The notes beneath the pieces are model-generated. The model worked only from the letters and a program-made list of their open reading frames with translations. It did not search any database and was not told the DNA's origin. From positions 1,178,001 to 1,242,000 of the forward strand of contig NZ_CAKMRI010000001.1 of assembly GCF_928097925.1 (NCBI RefSeq): a stretch of 64,000 bases of DNA. Reading direction: 5' to 3'. Both the position numbers and the translations under genes were made by a program. Shown in pieces: positions 45,783 to 59,088 of the stretch (position 1 is its first letter; the number at the start of each line of letters is the position of its first letter). Source of the DNA: Mediannikoviicoccus vaginalis. GTDB taxonomy: Bacteria; Bacillota; Clostridia; Tissierellales; Peptoniphilaceae.

Positions 45783-47147
45783 TTATTTCCCAATACAAAA
45801 ATCTCTAAATATTTTATCTAATACGTCATCTTCAATGGTTTCTCCAGTGATTTCTCCAAGAATTTCCCATGAAGATCTCAAATCAAGTTCTATACAGTCA
45901 ATTGGAACTTCCATCTCCAAGTCATCAAGGGATGACTTTAAATAGTCCATTGCCTTTTTAATTATATCCCTATGTCTTACATTGGTAACCAAAAGGTCTG
46001 CAGAGGATTTAATATCCCCTTGGTAAAACATATTAATAATCTCTTTTTCCAATTCCTCAATTCCCTTGTTTTCCTTAATGGAAACTTCAACCACAGGAAT
46101 ATCACTGTCAATATCTAAATGCTCTATGTCGAACTTTCTTTCCAAATCCGACTTGTTTAGTAGAACTATGGATCTGCGTTTTGAAAGTAATTCCATAATT
46201 CTCTTGTCGTCTTCTTCCACCTGCTTTGAAAGGTCAAATATTGCAATTATAAGGTCCGCAGTCTTAGCATAGTCCAAAGATCTATCCACACCGATTTGCT
46301 CAACAATATCTTCACTGTGTCTAATACCTGCGGTGTCTGAAATTTTTAACATTATGCCATCAAGGTCAATGTACTCCTCAATAACATCTCTTGTAGTACC
46401 TGGAATATCTGTAACTATGGCCTTGTTCACCTTTGCCAGGGAGTTTAGTAGTGAAGACTTACCAACATTTGGCTTTCCTATAATGGTGGTGTTAATACCA
46501 TCCCTTATAATCTTTCCCTTATTGGATGAATTATATAACTTTTCAAGTCTTTCTAAGACTTCCCTGCCCTCTTTTAAGATAATATTTTTGTCCGGCTCTT
46601 CCTGCCCATCTTCTGTAAAGTTTATGGTGTATTCCACCCTTGCAAGTTGATCTAGTATCTTATCTCTAATTTCCTTAATCTCTTTTTTTAGAGAACCTCC
46701 CAGCTGGTTCATAGAGGCTTCGTAGGACTTGTCGGTCTTTGCCTTAATCAAATCTATAACCGCCTCCGCTTGTGATAGGTCAAGTCTTCCATTTAAAAAG
46801 GCCCTTTTAGTAAATTCGCCTCTATCCGCAATTCTTGCACCTTCTCTAATGGTTAAGTCAAGCACCTTTCTAACGGCGATAATACCACCATGGGTGTATA
46901 TTTCAACCATATCCTCTCTAGTGTAAGTTGAAGGTCCCTTCATAAAGCTGATTAGTACTTCGTCTATAATTTCGTCTTTGTCATAAATATGACCATAAAT
47001 AAGTTTTCTATTTTCAAAATCTCTATTTGTAGACTTAGGTTTAAAAATTTTATTAGCTACTTCAAATGCCGTTTTACCGCTCATTCTTACAATTCCAATG
47101 CCCGCTTCTCCAGTAGCTGTTGAAATAGCTGTAATTGTATCTTCCAT
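45783..47147 (-). CDS. mnmE: tRNA modification GTPase
   Basis: A 454-residue GTPase (TrmE). The N-terminal tetrahydrofolate-binding domain is followed by an inserted G domain with [12 protein letters not shown] near residue 226, DTAGIR near 273 and NKSD near 336. The C-terminus is FCIGK, whose Cys is the expected functional residue. Partner of MnmG, encoded next to it. Confidence 0.96.
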   Translation of the reverse strand: MEDTITAISTATGEAGIGIVRMSGKTAFEVANKIFKPKSTNRDFENRKLIYGHIYDKDEIIDEVLISFMKGPSTYTREDMVEIYTHGGIIAVRKVLDLTIREGARIADRGEFTKRAFLNGRLDLSQAEAVIDLIKAKTDKSYEASMNQLGGSLKKEIKEIRDKILDQLARVEYTINFTEDGQEEPDKNIILKEGREVLERLEKLYNSSNKGKIIRDGINTTIIGKPNVGKSSLLNSLAKVNKAIVTDIPGTTRDVIEEYIDLDGIMLKISDTAGIRHSEDIVEQIGVDRSLDYAKTADLIIAIFDLSKQVEEDDKRIMELLSKRRSIVLLNKSDLERKFDIEHLDIDSDIPVVEVSIKENKGIEELEKEIINMFYQGDIKSSADLLVTNVRHRDIIKKAMDYLKSSLDDLEMEVPIDCIELDLRSSWEILGEITGETIEDDVLDKIFRDFCIGK

Positions 47148-47168
47148 TTAGTCACATCCTTTTTTATG

Positions 47169-47178
47169 ATTATACCAT
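47169..47178 (-). promoter_or_regulatory. Extended -10 element upstream of mnmE
   Basis: Minus-strand TGGTATAAT-type element (TATAAT 47174-47169), 22 bp before the mnmE start. No good -35 seen. Confidence 0.5.
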
Positions 47179-47190
47179 ATGAAAAAGGCT

Positions 47191-47217
47191 AAAAGAAAAG
47201 CCTGCAATAGCAGACTT
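47191..47217 (-). terminator. Terminator between jag and mnmE
   Basis: Minus-strand hairpin GTCTGC / GCAGGC (47215-47210 with 47205-47200, loop TATT, one G-U pair), followed by TTTTCTTTT. It divides the rpmH-jag and mnmE-rsmG units. Confidence 0.72.
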
Positions 47218-47224
47218 ATCTTTT

Positions 47225-48070
47225 CTAATCTCTTTTTATTTTAATTACCACTCTTCTGAAAGGTTCATTACCTTCACTCACAGTGTAAATTCCATCAAAG
47301 GACTGAAGACTTGAGTGAATTACCCTTCTTTCAAATGGATTCATAGGTTCCAATCTCATATTTTTATTGTACTTAATAGCCTTGTTAGCCATTTTTCTAG
47401 CTAGAGATTTTAAAGAGTTAATTCTCTTGTCCCTATAGCCATTGCAGTCCACAGAAATCCTAATGTATCTGTCAGTGTTTCTGTTGGCAACAAGGTTTGC
47501 AATATATTGGATGGCATCAAGAGTTTCCCCTCTTTTTCCAATAACAATTCCAATATCATTTTCATTCACAGGAATTATATTAAATTTGATACCAAAGTCA
47601 TCAGTAAAAGTTTCTATATTTGATTCGATACCCATCTTTTGAATAACAGAATTTAAAAATGACTTAATCTTTACCTTAAATTCTTCGTCTATTTCAACAG
47701 GTTCTATCTCTTCATCTTTAACCTCTTCAGTTGTTTCTACCTTTGGCTTTTCAACTGGTTTTTCAGTTTTTGAAACTTCAACAGGTTCTTCTTTTTCTTT
47801 TCTAGAAGCTCTTTCTGGTTTAGTATCCTTTTTAATATTATTTTCAACTTTGGAGCTGTTATCTAATATAACTTCATCTAAAAGTTTACTTATATCTTCT
47901 TCACATGAAACTCTAACCATGGCATCTTTTGAACCAAAAAGTCCAAATATCCCGGATTTAGGTTCCTCTATTACTTCTATAACAGCTTCTTCCTTTGAAC
48001 AATTTAGTTCCTTAATAGCAAGTTCAACCGCTTCATCAACGGTTTTTGCCACTTTAACTGTCGATTTCAT
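47225..48070 (-). CDS. jag: RNA-binding protein Jag (KhpB/EloR)
   Basis: A 281-residue protein. N-terminal Jag-N domain (KSGIFGLFG near residue 38), a charged Lys/Glu/Pro linker (about residues 75-125), KH domain (IVIGKRGETLDAIQ near residue 179) and C-terminal R3H domain (NPFERRVIHSSLQ near residue 245). It is thought to regulate cell elongation via RNA binding. Encoded directly after yidC, as in most Firmicutes. Confidence 0.94.
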   Translation of the reverse strand: MKSTVKVAKTVDEAVELAIKELNCSKEEAVIEVIEEPKSGIFGLFGSKDAMVRVSCEEDISKLLDEVILDNSSKVENNIKKDTKPERASRKEKEEPVEVSKTEKPVEKPKVETTEEVKDEEIEPVEIDEEFKVKIKSFLNSVIQKMGIESNIETFTDDFGIKFNIIPVNENDIGIVIGKRGETLDAIQYIANLVANRNTDRYIRISVDCNGYRDKRINSLKSLARKMANKAIKYNKNMRLEPMNPFERRVIHSSLQSFDGIYTVSEGNEPFRRVVIKIKRD

Positions 48071-48082
48071 CTAAGCTCCTTC

Positions 48083-48811
48083 CTATTTCTTACCTTTCTT
48101 AATTTCCTTATTGCTTTCTACTTCCTCGTCCTCGTTTCTGTTGATGAAAAATCTAAATATCATTTCAATGATATTACCAGTTATCCAGTAGATGGATAGG
48201 GCTGGTTGATAATTTCTTGCAAAGAAAAAGAACATTATAGGCATTGCATATTGCATTGCAAAGTTCATTCCTTGCATAGGATTTTTTTCATCCTGAGGCA
48301 TTTTTGGAGTCATCATCTTCGTAAATAAGAACTGAGTAAGAGCCAGTGCTATAGGAAGGATTAAATCTCCTGAATTAGCAACTGTAATGTCCTTAATCCA
48401 AAAGAAATTAAGGTTTATATCCTTACTTAACTCCAAATACTTAAGAGGTTCTCTCATTACAGGGAAAAGTGCCCAAATAATAAGAATTTGTATAAGCATA
48501 GGCAAGCAGGAAGCTAGCGGATTATAACCCATCTCCCTTTGAAACTCCATAACCTTTTGTTGATAGAGTTGAGGATCATGTTTATATTTCGCTTCAAGCT
48601 TTTTAAGTTCCGGTTGGAACTTTGCATTTAGCTTTTGCATTTTAATATTGGAAATTGTAACCGGAAGCATTACCAACTTGTATATCAATGTAAGTATAAG
48701 AATTGATATTGCAAAGTAGGAAATATTCTTTGGCTCATTTCCAATTTTCGATACAGTAAGATAAATTACTTCAAGTATCTTACCAATTATCGAACTCAGT
48801 AATTTTGTCAT
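48083..48811 (-). CDS. yidC: YidC/Oxa1 membrane protein insertase
   Basis: A 242-residue insertase (SpoIIIJ type). It has five membrane segments and the conserved hydrophilic-groove loop between helices 1 and 2 (QKVMEFQREMGYNPLA near residue 85). There is no lipoprotein Cys at the N-terminus. The C-terminus is charged and ends in KEIKKGKK, which may contact ribosomes. Part of the rpmH-rnpA-yidD-yidC-jag operon. Confidence 0.94.
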   Translation of the reverse strand: MTKLLSSIIGKILEVIYLTVSKIGNEPKNISYFAISILILTLIYKLVMLPVTISNIKMQKLNAKFQPELKKLEAKYKHDPQLYQQKVMEFQREMGYNPLASCLPMLIQILIIWALFPVMREPLKYLELSKDINLNFFWIKDITVANSGDLILPIALALTQFLFTKMMTPKMPQDEKNPMQGMNFAMQYAMPIMFFFFARNYQPALSIYWITGNIIEMIFRFFINRNEDEEVESNKEIKKGKK

Positions 48812-48825
48812 ATACTCTCCTAATC

Positions 48826-49038
48826 TTATTTTAATGGATCATAGCCGCCCTTACTGAAAGGATTACATCTTAAAATTCTCCATACAGATAATAAAGTGCC
48901 TTTGAATACACCATATTTTTGATAGGCCTGTATGGCATAGTTTGAACATGTAGGATAATACTTACACTTGTTTTGTCCTAGATATGGCGAAATAAATATC
49001 TGATATAGTCTAATTAGAAAAATTGGTATTTTTCTCAC
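48826..49038 (-). CDS. yidD: Membrane protein insertion efficiency factor YidD
   Basis: A 70-residue protein. Family signature [11 protein letters not shown] near residue 23 and GYDPLK at the C-terminus. Start GTG 49038 overlaps the rnpA stop by one base (TAGTG), with AAGGTG upstream; this makes the longer reading from 49080 unlikely. It aids YidC-dependent insertion. Confidence 0.92.
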   Translation of the reverse strand: MRKIPIFLIRLYQIFISPYLGQNKCKYYPTCSNYAIQAYQKYGVFKGTLLSVWRILRCNPFSKGGYDPLK

Positions 49039-49376
49039 TACTTCACCTTCTTTGATATTTTCCTTATAAGATGCATACAAGATTTTTCAAGCTCTATATA
49101 ACTTAACTCTTTAGTGTTTTGTTTTGGTATTACTACAATGTCGTAGCCTTGAATCAAAGAGTCAAAATTCAGTCTGAAAATCTCTTTAAGTCTTCTCTTC
49201 ATCTTGTTTCTAGTAACGGCATTTCCAAATTTTTTAGTAATGGAGAAACCAACACGAGATCCAGGTAAATTATTCTTTTTTACAATAAAGGTGAAGTTTC
49301 TGTTGAAATATCCATCGCCCTTTTTGTAAACACTTCTAAAATCCCCATTACTTCTCAATCTTTTATCTTTTTCCAT
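49038..49376 (-). CDS. rnpA: Ribonuclease P protein component
   Basis: A 112-residue basic protein, with the RNR motif [13 protein letters not shown] near residue 55 that binds the RNase P RNA. Typical length and position between rpmH and yidD. Confidence 0.95.
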   Translation of the reverse strand: MEKDKRLRSNGDFRSVYKKGDGYFNRNFTFIVKKNNLPGSRVGFSITKKFGNAVTRNKMKRRLKEIFRLNFDSLIQGYDIVVIPKQNTKELSYIELEKSCMHLIRKISKKVK

Positions 49377-49404
49377 AAATAAATTAAAAGACCATTAAAA
49401 TGGC

Positions 49405-49539
49405 CTAAGCTGAAATAACTTTTCTACCTCTTTTTCTTCTTCTTGCTAAAACTCTTCTACCACCCTTAGTAGACATTCTCTTTCTAAATCCGTGGTCTTT
49501 ACTTCTTTTTCTTCTATTTGGTTGATATGTTCTCTTCAA
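49405..49539 (-). CDS. rpmH: 50S ribosomal protein L34
   Basis: A 44-residue very basic protein, [17 protein letters not shown] ... KGRKVISA-type, standard L34 length. Start is TTG 49539, six bases after GGAGGTGA; longer readings add residues not found in L34. First gene of the operon, with a near-consensus promoter at 49579-49607. Confidence 0.96.
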   Translation of the reverse strand: MKRTYQPNRRKRSKDHGFRKRMSTKGGRRVLARRRKRGRKVISA

Positions 49540-49578
49540 CTTCTTCACCTCCATAAAATAATACAAAACACTATGATG

Positions 49579-49607
49579 ATTATATAGACGAGAGGCGAAA
49601 CTGTCAA
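49579..49607 (-). promoter_or_regulatory. Consensus promoter of rpmH
   Basis: Minus strand TTGACA (49607-49602), 17-bp spacer, TATAAT (49584-49579). Both hexamers are perfect. Confidence 0.88.
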
Positions 49608-49664
49608 GAAAATCATGAAAAAAATAGTACTTTTTAATCAATTTTTATCTTTTCGTCAAATCAT

Positions 49665-49980
49665 TGTGGATAAATCAAATATTCATTGAAAAATCAATAC
49701 CTTAACATAGTTTTTTATTTGAAGTAAAACCTTCTATTTGATATAATAATAGCAGTAAAAAATAATTTTAATTCACAATTTTAAAAAAGCTTTTGTGGAT
49801 AACCCCACATTGAAAAGGGAATTTGTACAATTAAAATGGCTAATTCTCTCTTTTTTTAAGTAATTTTGGCTTTTTTCTATTTTTTTTTGTGGATAACTTC
49901 ATGTTTTTGTGGACAAGTATACGTAACATGAAAATAACAATGAAAAGTTATCATAATATTGTGGATTAATATGTGTATAA
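49665..49980 (-). promoter_or_regulatory. DnaA boxes upstream of dnaA
   Basis: TGTGGATAA (complement of TTATCCACA) at 49665, 49794 and 49888, with near matches at 49908 (TGTGGACAA), 49960 (TGTGGATTA) and 49972 (TGTGTATAA). They flank and follow the dnaA promoter, suggesting autoregulation and origin function. The 450-bp gap 49540-49992 holds these and both promoters, no gene. Confidence 0.88.
49719..49747 (+). promoter_or_regulatory. Promoter of dnaA
   Basis: TTGAAG (49719-49724), 17-bp spacer, TATAAT (49742-49747). The leader of about 235 nt carries several DnaA boxes. Confidence 0.75.
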
Positions 49981-49992
49981 CGGAGGTGAATA

Positions 49993-51381
49993 ATGGATCT
50001 AAATACCTTATGGTCTGAATTGCTTTCTGTTCTTGAAGTAAATATGGATGCGGTGGTCTTTGAAACTTGGATAATGGCATTAAAGCCAATAAAACTTACA
50101 TCTTCTGAACTTGTACTCTCCGCTCCCAATGGTTTTACCAAAAAGATGATTGAAAAGAGATACTTAGATGATATTGTGGAAATACTTAGTTTTATAATGA
50201 AAACTGAAGCTTCTATAAAAATTGTGCTTCCAACCGACTCAAACTACAGTCAATATCAAGTTAAAGTTCAGCCTGGAGGCCAACAGTATTTCTATGACAA
50301 TAAACAGGAAGTAAGCACTACCAAAGAAGATATTGAAAAACTTAAAATAGAACAGATGCTAAACCCAAAATATACATTTGAGTCCTTTGTAAAGGGAAAG
50401 AGTAATGAGTTTGCACTTTCTGCGGCAATGGCAGTTGCAAAAAATCCTGCAACAGCTTACAATCCATTATTTATATATGGTGGTCCAGGACTTGGAAAGA
50501 CCCACTTGATGCAGGCCCTTGCCCATGAGATTATGGATAACTATCCTGAACTGAAAGTGATGTATATAAGTAGTGAAAAATTTACAAACGAACTTATTTC
50601 ATCAATAGGTGATAAGTCAAGTAAAAAAAATATTCAATTTAGAGATAAATACAGAAATATAGATGTGCTTCTAATTGACGATATACAGTTTATTGCTGGA
50701 AAAGTTGGAACACAGCTGGAGTTCTTCCACACATTTAATGATCTATATGCTCAAAATAAACAGATAATACTATCTTCCGACAAACCTCCTAAGGAGATTG
50801 AAACCTTGGAAGAAAGACTTGTATCACGCTTTGAGTGGGGACTTATGGCTGACATTCAAATGCCCGACTACGAAACAAGAGTTGCAATCCTTAAGGCAAA
50901 ACTAAATATGGAACATGCCTATGTGTCAGACGATATATTGGAGTATATTGCAATGAATGTGAAATCCAACATAAGGGAACTTGAAGGTGCGCTTATGACG
51001 GTACTTGCCCATGCACAGCTCTTAGAAGGGGAAATAGACTTAGACCGTGCAAAGCTTGCACTAAATAAAGTTATAGAAGAAAGTGAAAAGAAACCAGTAA
51101 CTTTAGAATACATTCAAGAAGTGGTATGTGAAAAGTACAACCTTGAAATGAAGGACATGTCATCAAAGACTAGGGCAAGGCAAATTGCATACCCAAGGCA
51201 AATTGCGATGTACTTGTGTAGACAACTTACGGATCTTTCACTAATTATGATTGCAGAGTCCTTTAACCGTGACCACTCCACAATTATGCATGGGGTTGAT
51301 AAAATAACTAAAGATATTAGCGAAGATATGTCTTTTGCTGAAGAAATAAATAGTTTAGTTCAAACTATAAAGGGTGAATAA
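49993..51381 (+). CDS. dnaA: Chromosomal replication initiator DnaA
   Basis: A 462-residue AAA+ protein. Domain I (1-80), linker (80-115), AAA+ core with GGPGLGKTHL near residue 162 and LLIDDIQFIAG near 227, and the C-terminal DNA-binding signature RDHSTIMHGVDKI near residue 430. Ribosome binding site GGAGGTGA before ATG 49993. It opens the plus-strand replication operon. Confidence 0.97.
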   Translation: MDLNTLWSELLSVLEVNMDAVVFETWIMALKPIKLTSSELVLSAPNGFTKKMIEKRYLDDIVEILSFIMKTEASIKIVLPTDSNYSQYQVKVQPGGQQYFYDNKQEVSTTKEDIEKLKIEQMLNPKYTFESFVKGKSNEFALSAAMAVAKNPATAYNPLFIYGGPGLGKTHLMQALAHEIMDNYPELKVMYISSEKFTNELISSIGDKSSKKNIQFRDKYRNIDVLLIDDIQFIAGKVGTQLEFFHTFNDLYAQNKQIILSSDKPPKEIETLEERLVSRFEWGLMADIQMPDYETRVAILKAKLNMEHAYVSDDILEYIAMNVKSNIRELEGALMTVLAHAQLLEGEIDLDRAKLALNKVIEESEKKPVTLEYIQEVVCEKYNLEMKDMSSKTRARQIAYPRQIAMYLCRQLTDLSLIMIAESFNRDHSTIMHGVDKITKDISEDMSFAEEINSLVQTIKGE

Positions 51382-51405
51382 TCCACATTTTTATGTTGAT
51401 ATCTA

Positions 51406-51590
51406 TGTGTATAAAATGTTGATAAGTCCAAAAAATTATTTTTATTATTTTTTCTGTGGATAATGTTCATAACTTCCAAATTATGAAGATTTTATTCACA
51501 GGGATATAAATATCAAAAAACAATTAAATATCAGTAAAATCACACTTATCCACATAATGCACAGTACTACTACGACTACTACTAAATTCT
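51406..51590. promoter_or_regulatory. oriC unwinding region between dnaA and dnaN
   Basis: DnaA boxes at 51406 (TGTGTATAA), 51417 (TGTTGATAA), 51455 (TGTGGATAA), 51492 (TTATTCACA) and 51546 (TTATCCACA). The last is directly followed by TAATGCACA (51555-51563) and then CTA CTA CGA CTA CTA CTA (51567-51584), a DnaA-trio run as in the B. subtilis basal unwinding system. AT-rich DNA follows. Strand opening is expected here. Confidence 0.85.
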
Positions 51591-51614
51591 TATTATTGTT
51601 ATTAGGAGAAAAAA

Positions 51615-52715
51615 ATGAAATTTGAAATAAACCAAAGAGAATTATTAAAACATATTAACATTGCTCAAAAGGCAATTTCTGCAAGAACAACTCTTCCTAT
51701 ATTAGAAGGAATTCTATTTGAAGTAAAAGACAACAAATTAACTCTTAAATCAACTGATTTAGAGCTTGGAATAAAAACTACTACAGATTGTATTGTAGAA
51801 GAAGAGGGAAATATTGTTATAAATTCATCCATGATTGGAAATATAGTCAGAAAGCTACCTGATTCTACTATAAAATTCAATATTACCGGTGAAAATATAC
51901 AAATTCGTTGCGCAAACTCAGAATTCAACCTTATTGGCTTCGATTCCTACGATTATCCTCCACTTCCAAATATAGATGTGGAAAAAAAGATAGAAATTCC
52001 TGTGGAGGTTATGAAAAAGGCCATAAGAAATACGGTATTTGCAGCTTCAATAGACGAATCAAGGCCTTCACTAACTGGAGTTATGATAGAAGTTGAAGAA
52101 AATTACTTGAACTTTGTTGCACTTGATGGCTTTAGAATTGCTCTTATGAGATATGACAGTGAAATAACTGAAGAGATAAAAGAGATTGTGCCTTCAAGAT
52201 CATTAAATGAATTAAGTAAAATAATGCCAGAAGATGGAGATATTACTCTTAGTTTTGTAAAAAACAATATAGTATTTGACTTAGGCGACACTTTAATCTA
52301 TTCAAGACTTTTAGATAGAAACTTCTTTGACTATAAGGGAATAATATTTTCACCTTCAACTTGCAAGGTTGATGTATCAAAAAAAGATTTTCAAGATGCC
52401 CTTGAGAGAGCTTCACTATTAGCAAGGGAAGAAAAGGCAAATCTTGTAAAAATGTCCATAACTGACAACAACATACACATTACATCAAACTCTGAATATG
52501 GAAATGTGTCTGAAAATATATATTGTGAAAAAGATGGAAACGACTTGGAAATAGCTTTCAACGCCAAGTATCTACTGGATGGATTAAAGGTAATTGACTC
52601 GGAAGAATGTACACTTAATTTGAACGACAGTTTAAAACCTTGTATCATCAATCCTTTAGATTCTGAAGATGAGTACTCATATTTGGTACTACCGGTTAGA
52701 TTGGGGAGACAGTAA
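51615..52715 (+). CDS. dnaN: DNA polymerase III beta subunit (sliding clamp)
   Basis: A 366-residue clamp protein made of three similar domains, with the N-terminus KFEINQRELLKHINIAQKA and the C-terminus YLVLPVRL typical of DnaN. Ribosome binding site AGGAG before ATG 51615. Its stop overlaps the next start by one base (TAATG). Confidence 0.96.
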   Translation: MKFEINQRELLKHINIAQKAISARTTLPILEGILFEVKDNKLTLKSTDLELGIKTTTDCIVEEEGNIVINSSMIGNIVRKLPDSTIKFNITGENIQIRCANSEFNLIGFDSYDYPPLPNIDVEKKIEIPVEVMKKAIRNTVFAASIDESRPSLTGVMIEVEENYLNFVALDGFRIALMRYDSEITEEIKEIVPSRSLNELSKIMPEDGDITLSFVKNNIVFDLGDTLIYSRLLDRNFFDYKGIIFSPSTCKVDVSKKDFQDALERASLLAREEKANLVKMSITDNNIHITSNSEYGNVSENIYCEKDGNDLEIAFNAKYLLDGLKVIDSEECTLNLNDSLKPCIINPLDSEDEYSYLVLPVRLGRQ

Positions 52716-52921
52716 TGGAAGAAGTAAAAATAGAAACTGAATTTATAAAACTTGAACAGTTATTGAAGTATGTAAACATAGCTTCTTCAGGTGGCATTGC
52801 AAAGGAAATAATCCAAAATGGAGAAGTTTACGTAAATGGCGAAGTTGAAACCAGAAGGGGAAAAAAATTAAGACAGGGAGATAAGGTTCAGTACGAACAA
52901 TATGTCTATGTAATAAAATAG
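52715..52921 (+). CDS. S4-domain RNA-binding protein (YaaA/RlbA-like)
   Basis: A 68-residue protein consisting of one S4 domain (SSGGIAKEIIQNGEVYVNG near residue 26; KLRQGDKV near 50). Always found between dnaN and recF in Firmicutes. It is linked to ribosome or replication-coupled functions that are not well defined. Starts by 1-bp overlap with the dnaN stop. Confidence 0.92.
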   Translation: MEEVKIETEFIKLEQLLKYVNIASSGGIAKEIIQNGEVYVNGEVETRRGKKLRQGDKVQYEQYVYVIK

Positions 52922-52930
52922 GTGAAAGTT

Positions 52931-55971
<3,041 letters not shown>

Positions 55972-55982
55972 GAGGTGGTAAA

Positions 55983-58415
55983 GTGAGTGAATTAATAAAA
56001 GGACATGACAATGTTATAGATGTTGATATAGATAGAGAGATGAAAAAATCCTATTTGGATTATTCAATGAGTGTTATAGTTTCAAGAGCTTTACCGGATG
56101 TTAGAGATGGACTTAAACCCGTTCATAGAAGAATAATATACTCTATGCAACAACAAAGTATGTTCCCAGACAGAGGATTTACAAAATCTGCAAGACTTGT
56201 AGGGGATGTAATGGGTAAGTTTCACCCCCATGGTGACTCGGCAATCTATGACGCAGTAGTAAGACTTGCACAAGACTTCAACATGAGATATCCACTTGTA
56301 CAGGGCCAAGGTAACTTTGGTTCAATTGACGGTGACGGAGCGGCGGCACCAAGATATACAGAACTTAGAATGAACAAACTTTGCCTTGAGATATTAAGGG
56401 ATATTAATAAAGAAACTGTAGATTTTCAAGAAAACTACGATGGTAGAGAACTTGAACCAGTAGTGCTTCCATCAAGATTTCCAAACCTAATTGTAAATGG
56501 TTCTTCAGGAATTGCAGTAGGTATGGCAACTAACATGGCTCCTCATAACCTTGGAGAAGTTATAGATGGTATAGTTTCATACATTGACAACAGAGATATA
56601 ACAATAGACGAACTTAGGGAACATATAAAAGGACCTGATTTCCCAACGGGAGCACATATTATGGGAAAACAGGGGATTACCGATGCATACAACACAGGTA
56701 GAGGAAAAGTTGTACTAAGAGCGGTTGCAAATATAGAAGAATATCACAAGAAGGAAAGAATTGTAATTACAGAAATTCCTTACCAAGTAAATAAGTCCAA
56801 TCTCATTATGAAGATTGCAGAGTTAGTAAAGGACAAGAGAATAGAAGGCATTTCAGATTTAAGAGACGAATCAGACAGAAAAGGTCTTAGAATTGTAATT
56901 GAATTAAAGAGAGATGCAAATGCTCAAATAGTTCTTAACAATCTATATAAATATAGTCAGATGCAAGTTACCTTTGGTATAATAAACCTTGCACTTGTAA
57001 ATGGAGTTCCAAAAGTATTAAACTTAAAAGAACTTATTAAGTACTATGTAGAGCACCAAGAAGAAGTAATTACAAGAAGAACAGAGTTCGATCTTAAAAA
57101 AGCCAAAGACAGAGCCCACATTGTAGAGGGACTTTTAAAGGCAATAGACAATATTGACGAAATAATAAAAATAATAAGAGAGTCCTACTCAGACGCTCTA
57201 GAAAGACTTATGGAAAGATTTGGATTTAGTGAAGTTCAAGCTCAATCCATTCTAGATATGAGACTTAGAAGACTGCAAGGCTTGGAAAGAGAAAAGCTTA
57301 AGGATGAATACGAAGAGTTAATAAAAGAGATTGCAAGACTTGAAGATATACTTTCAAATAGAAATTTACTTCTTGATATAATTAAGAATGAACTTATAGA
57401 GATAAAAGAAAAGTTCGGTGACAGTAGAAGAACAAAGATAAAACCTAACTACGACGAAATAGACATAGAAGAGCTTATTGAAGAAGAGGATGTTCTTATA
57501 ACAGTAACAAAACATGGTTATGTAAAGAGAACCCCTGCAAGTTCTTACAGAGTACAAAATCGTGGAGGAAAGGGTGTAATCGGACTTAATCTAAAAGACG
57601 GTGACTATGTTGATTCACTATTTGTAACATCAACACATAGTAACATTGCATTCTTTACAAATAAAGGTAGAGTTTATACTCTTAAGGCCTACGAAATTCC
57701 AGAAGGAAGTAGACAGGCGAGAGGACAGGCCCTTGTAAATCTAATCCAGATTTCAAAGGGAGAAATTGTACAAGCTGCAATACCATTTGACGAGGATGAA
57801 GATGATAAATATCTACTAATGGCAACAAAATCTGGACTTATTAAAAAGACTAAGATAAAATTGTTTAAAAATCTTAGAAAATCTGGACTAATAGCAATAG
57901 TTTTAAGAGATAATGACGAACTTATTTCAGTAAGGTCGATTGGAAAAGATGAAGAGGCCATGATTGTAACTAAAAAGGGACAATGTATAAGATTTAAAGT
58001 AAAGAACATTAGACCTATAGGAAGAGCGGCCCAAGGTGTAAAGGGAATCACTTTAAATGAAGGTGATGAGGCCGTTTCCATGGATATTTTAAAGGACAAC
58101 GAATATTTATTAATCGTTTCAGAAAATGGATATGGTAAAAAGACTTTAGTAGATAAGTATAAGGTTCAAAATCGTGGAGGAAAGGGAGTTATAACCTACA
58201 AGATTTCAAAGAGAACTTCAGACATTGTATCTGCAAAACTTGTAAAGATTGATGACGAAATAATTTTAATGTCTGCAAAGGGAGATGTTATCAGACTTAA
58301 AGTTAGACAGGTTTCAACAAAGGGAAGAGACACCATGGGAGTTAAAATCAGAGAAGTAAATGACGAAGGTGACAAGATTGTTGCAGTTGCAAAATATATT
58401 GAAGAAATCGAATAA
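55983..58415 (+). CDS. gyrA: DNA gyrase subunit A
   Basis: An 810-residue subunit. Catalytic Tyr in [10 protein letters not shown] near residue 123. The quinolone-determining region reads HGDSAIYDA, with Ser and Asp at the usual resistance positions, so no classic resistance change. C-terminal beta-pinwheel with two GyrA-box-like QNRGGKGV motifs. Start GTG 55983 after GGAGGTGG. Confidence 0.97.
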   Translation: MSELIKGHDNVIDVDIDREMKKSYLDYSMSVIVSRALPDVRDGLKPVHRRIIYSMQQQSMFPDRGFTKSARLVGDVMGKFHPHGDSAIYDAVVRLAQDFNMRYPLVQGQGNFGSIDGDGAAAPRYTELRMNKLCLEILRDINKETVDFQENYDGRELEPVVLPSRFPNLIVNGSSGIAVGMATNMAPHNLGEVIDGIVSYIDNRDITIDELREHIKGPDFPTGAHIMGKQGITDAYNTGRGKVVLRAVANIEEYHKKERIVITEIPYQVNKSNLIMKIAELVKDKRIEGISDLRDESDRKGLRIVIELKRDANAQIVLNNLYKYSQMQVTFGIINLALVNGVPKVLNLKELIKYYVEHQEEVITRRTEFDLKKAKDRAHIVEGLLKAIDNIDEIIKIIRESYSDALERLMERFGFSEVQAQSILDMRLRRLQGLEREKLKDEYEELIKEIARLEDILSNRNLLLDIIKNELIEIKEKFGDSRRTKIKPNYDEIDIEELIEEEDVLITVTKHGYVKRTPASSYRVQNRGGKGVIGLNLKDGDYVDSLFVTSTHSNIAFFTNKGRVYTLKAYEIPEGSRQARGQALVNLIQISKGEIVQAAIPFDEDEDDKYLLMATKSGLIKKTKIKLFKNLRKSGLIAIVLRDNDELISVRSIGKDEEAMIVTKKGQCIRFKVKNIRPIGRAAQGVKGITLNEGDEAVSMDILKDNEYLLIVSENGYGKKTLVDKYKVQNRGGKGVITYKISKRTSDIVSAKLVKIDDEIILMSAKGDVIRLKVRQVSTKGRDTMGVKIREVNDEGDKIVAVAKYIEEIE

Positions 58416-58426
58416 TGGAGGTACAA

Positions 58427-58735
58427 ATGGGTTTAAATTACGATATTAACGAAGAAAAAGATCTAATTAAAATTTCCTTAGATGGAGATTTAGATGCCTA
58501 TTCAAGTGACGAATTCAAAGATGCAGTACTAAAACAATTACCTGGTTCAAAAGACATACTAATAAATGCAAAAAAATTGAATTTTATTGACTCTACAGGA
58601 CTTGGTAGTTTAATTAGTATTTACAACACTATAAAAGAACAAGAAAAAACCATAAGTATTGAGGAGATAAAACCAAATGTCAAACAGATATTTGAAATAA
58701 CTGAACTTGACAAACTCTTCAATATTAAGGAGTAA
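58427..58735 (+). CDS. STAS-domain anti-sigma factor antagonist (RsbV/SpoIIAA type)
   Basis: A 102-residue STAS protein. The phospho-acceptor Ser is in FIDSTGLGSL near residue 52. It would free a sigma factor from its anti-sigma partner when unphosphorylated. Start ATG 58427 has GGAGGT upstream; an ATG at 58415 overlaps the gyrA stop. Forms a three-gene module with the next two genes, directly behind gyrA. Confidence 0.9.
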   Translation: MGLNYDINEEKDLIKISLDGDLDAYSSDEFKDAVLKQLPGSKDILINAKKLNFIDSTGLGSLISIYNTIKEQEKTISIEEIKPNVKQIFEITELDKLFNIKE

Positions 58736-58738
58736 AAT

Positions 58739-59083
58739 ATGGAAAAATATTATTTATCATTTGAATACACTCCAGAAAATATTGCCCTTGCAAGACTAAA
58801 TGTGTCATTTATTGCAAATAAAATTGGATTTGACATTGAAGAAGTAGAAGATATTAAAGTTTCACTTAGTGAAGCTTTAAATATCTTACTTGGAAGTGCA
58901 AAAGAGGTTAAAATAGTATTTTTATCATCAGAAGACAGACTAGATATTGAAGTTGTAGCAATAAGACCAAATGGCAATAAAAAAGAAATAAATAAATTTG
59001 CTAAAATTATCTTAGAAACTCTTATGGATGAAGTCACAATAGAGGAAGGACTAATTAAACTTAGTAAAACGCTTAAGGATTAG
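58739..59083 (+). CDS. RsbW/SpoIIAB-like anti-sigma factor, degenerate
   Basis: A 114-residue GHKL-like protein in the position of the anti-sigma kinase. It keeps the helix EDIKVSLSEAL near residue 39 but lacks the usual DxGxG ATP-lid motifs and the second glycine-rich box; the N-box is altered (EALN spacing). It is shorter than RsbW (about 160). It may bind sigma without ATP-dependent kinase activity. Role assigned from context. Confidence 0.7.
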   Translation: MEKYYLSFEYTPENIALARLNVSFIANKIGFDIEEVEDIKVSLSEALNILLGSAKEVKIVFLSSEDRLDIEVVAIRPNGNKKEINKFAKIILETLMDEVTIEEGLIKLSKTLKD

Positions 59084-59088
59084 AAATT

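Noticed and set aside
45596-45945. Plus-strand small open frames
   Set aside because: Antisense to the mnmG/mnmE junction, no ribosome binding site, no homology recognised.
55983-56400. Quinolone-resistance change in gyrA
   Set aside because: The key region reads HGDSAIYDA with the sensitive-type Ser and Asp.
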